From JBKBMT01 sp046295655 (lineage in GTDB: Bacteria; Pseudomonadota; Alphaproteobacteria; Rhodobacterales; Rhodobacteraceae): a stretch of 64,000 bases of DNA. The translations under genes were made by a program, and so were the position numbers. The stretch covers positions 33,313 to 97,312 of the forward strand of contig JBKBMT010000004.1 of NCBI GenBank assembly GCA_046295655.1, read 5' to 3'. Positions 63,288-64,000 of this stretch are shown piece after piece (position 1 is the first letter of the stretch; each line of letters opens with the position of its first letter). The notes below the pieces were generated by a model. The model made no database searches and was not told the DNA's origin. It was given only the letters and a program-made list of their open reading frames with translations.

Positions 63288-63990
63288 GGGTGACCGCCGC
63301 AAGGACCATTCCCGCGGCGCGGCACAGGTGCCCCGACACAACGGTTCCCTGCCCGAACGGAGCCACGGGCGTGACAAAACGCGCCTCGAACCGGTTGCCG
63401 TCCGGAGACACGGCGATCTCGATCACCTCGAAGCCGAACACCGTCCGGCTCAGCGGAAACTGCGCCTTGTAGACCGCCTCCTTGGCCACGAAGATCGCCC
63501 GCGCGGCGCGGGCAGGATCGGCCTGTCCGGCACACCAGCGCCGTTCCGCGGCACGGCAGATGACGTCGGTCACGGCACCTGGCATGGCTTCGTCGGGCTC
63601 GGCATCGATGCCGATCGAGCGCACCTCGCGCCGCATTGCCACTGCGGCAAGCGCCAGTCCCCCGGTGTGGGTGATGCTGCCTGCCAGACCTTCCGGCCAG
63701 ACAGGTGCGCGGTCCGCCCCCATGGGGATCGGCATTGCCGGCATGCCCAGCCGGGCCATGGCAGCACGGGCAGCCAGACGGCCGGCCGCGAATTCCGCCC
63801 GCCGTCGCGGCACCGCCAGCGCGACGCCTGCCGCTTCCACCGGCCAGTCGGGGGTGCGCGATGGCTCGACCGGGCAGGCGGCGACGGCAACCCCGGGTGG
63901 GAACATCCGCGCCGCCAGTGCTTCGACCGCACCGTGCACGGGCTCAGGCCCCGCGCGCGGCGCGTAGCGCGCGGCGCCTGGACATCGCAT
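63256..63990 (-). CDS. 4'-phosphopantetheinyl transferase (EntD-like)
   Basis: A 244-residue EntD/Sfp-type enzyme that transfers the phosphopantetheine arm of CoA to carrier proteins. Motifs are GSITHTGGLALAAVA, the metal-binding IGIDAEPDE and FVAKEAVYKAQFPL (the WxxKEAxxK equivalent). ATG 63990 lies 10 bp from the window edge, so an upstream start cannot be excluded. No carrier-protein, PKS or NRPS gene is visible in the window; its partner must be elsewhere. Confidence 0.88.
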   Translation of the reverse strand: MRCPGAARYAPRAGPEPVHGAVEALAARMFPPGVAVAACPVEPSRTPDWPVEAAGVALAVPRRRAEFAAGRLAARAAMARLGMPAMPIPMGADRAPVWPEGLAGSITHTGGLALAAVAMRREVRSIGIDAEPDEAMPGAVTDVICRAAERRWCAGQADPARAARAIFVAKEAVYKAQFPLSRTVFGFEVIEIAVSPDGNRFEARFVTPVAPFGQGTVVSGHLCRAAGMVLAAVTLRSRSEDGGG

Positions 63991-64000
63991 CGGCCCGGGC

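Overview
This is a very G+C-rich (roughly two thirds G+C by eye), densely coded chromosomal segment of an alphaproteobacterium, most likely of the order Rhodobacterales (Rhodobacter/Defluviimonas/Rhodovulum-like). The pointers are the family mix: a Hint-domain protein, a VPLPA-CTERM-like remnant, a CarD/CdnL regulator, long DmdC/FadE-type acyl-CoA dehydrogenases, an I78 inhibitor, TRAP transporters and a TPP-riboswitch-controlled thiBPQ operon. No rRNA, tRNA, insertion sequence, phage gene or CRISPR array was seen. The genus is inferred from family resemblance, not from a marker gene.

Layout. 1-3313: start of an acyl-CoA synthetase (cut by the window edge), a drug/metabolite transporter, a small sulfotransferase and a degenerate Hint protein. 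3295-11811: leftward fatty-acid beta-oxidation block (MerR regulator, two acyl-CoA dehydrogenases with a tiny RHH-like protein between them, thiolase, trifunctional FadB-type enzyme), preceded by an alpha/beta hydrolase and an SCP2 protein; a cluster of TGACGT half-sites lies in front of merR. 11899-16807: rightward TPR protein, Suv3-like RNA helicase, Hsp15-like S4 protein, 7Fe ferredoxin and CarD, with a clear promoter before carD and a clear intrinsic terminator after it. 16807-24785: aroC, a frameshifted VPLPA-CTERM remnant, TPP riboswitch plus thiBPQ, a cation efflux protein, an SH3 protein, a D-2-hydroxyacid dehydrogenase and an ABM-domain protein. 24793-31023: sfsA-map, a CinA N-domain protein, GNAT, OmpA-like protein, a LysR gene interrupted by one amber codon, an EF-hand mini-protein and a PagL-like protein. 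31033-41353: fadH, lipoprotein hydrolase and frmA, then I78 inhibitor, cytochrome c, adenine deaminase, carbonic anhydrase, an Hpt-like protein, an M17 aminopeptidase and an NlpC/P60 protein.

41397-53870: two crotonase-fold enzymes and an acyl-CoA ligase divergent from an IclR regulator, then a leftward TRAP transporter (DctP-Q-M types) ending in a PaaH-like 3-hydroxyacyl-CoA dehydrogenase, and a large multi-PAS hybrid histidine kinase. Together these look like an uptake-and-activation system for an unidentified carboxylic acid. 53956-63287: polysaccharide locus with a Wzx-like flippase, four glycosyltransferases and two paralogous SGNH-like proteins, one fused to a glycoside-hydrolase-like domain. 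A phosphopantetheinyl transferase follows at the right edge.

Most of the window is ordinary metabolism. The parts most likely to hold undescribed biology are the polysaccharide locus with its paired SGNH-like proteins, the TRAP/CoA cluster containing a crotonase that lacks both catalytic glutamates, and several small regulatory or decayed elements (carD promoter palindrome, TGACGT array, amber-interrupted LysR, frameshifted VPLPA-CTERM gene).
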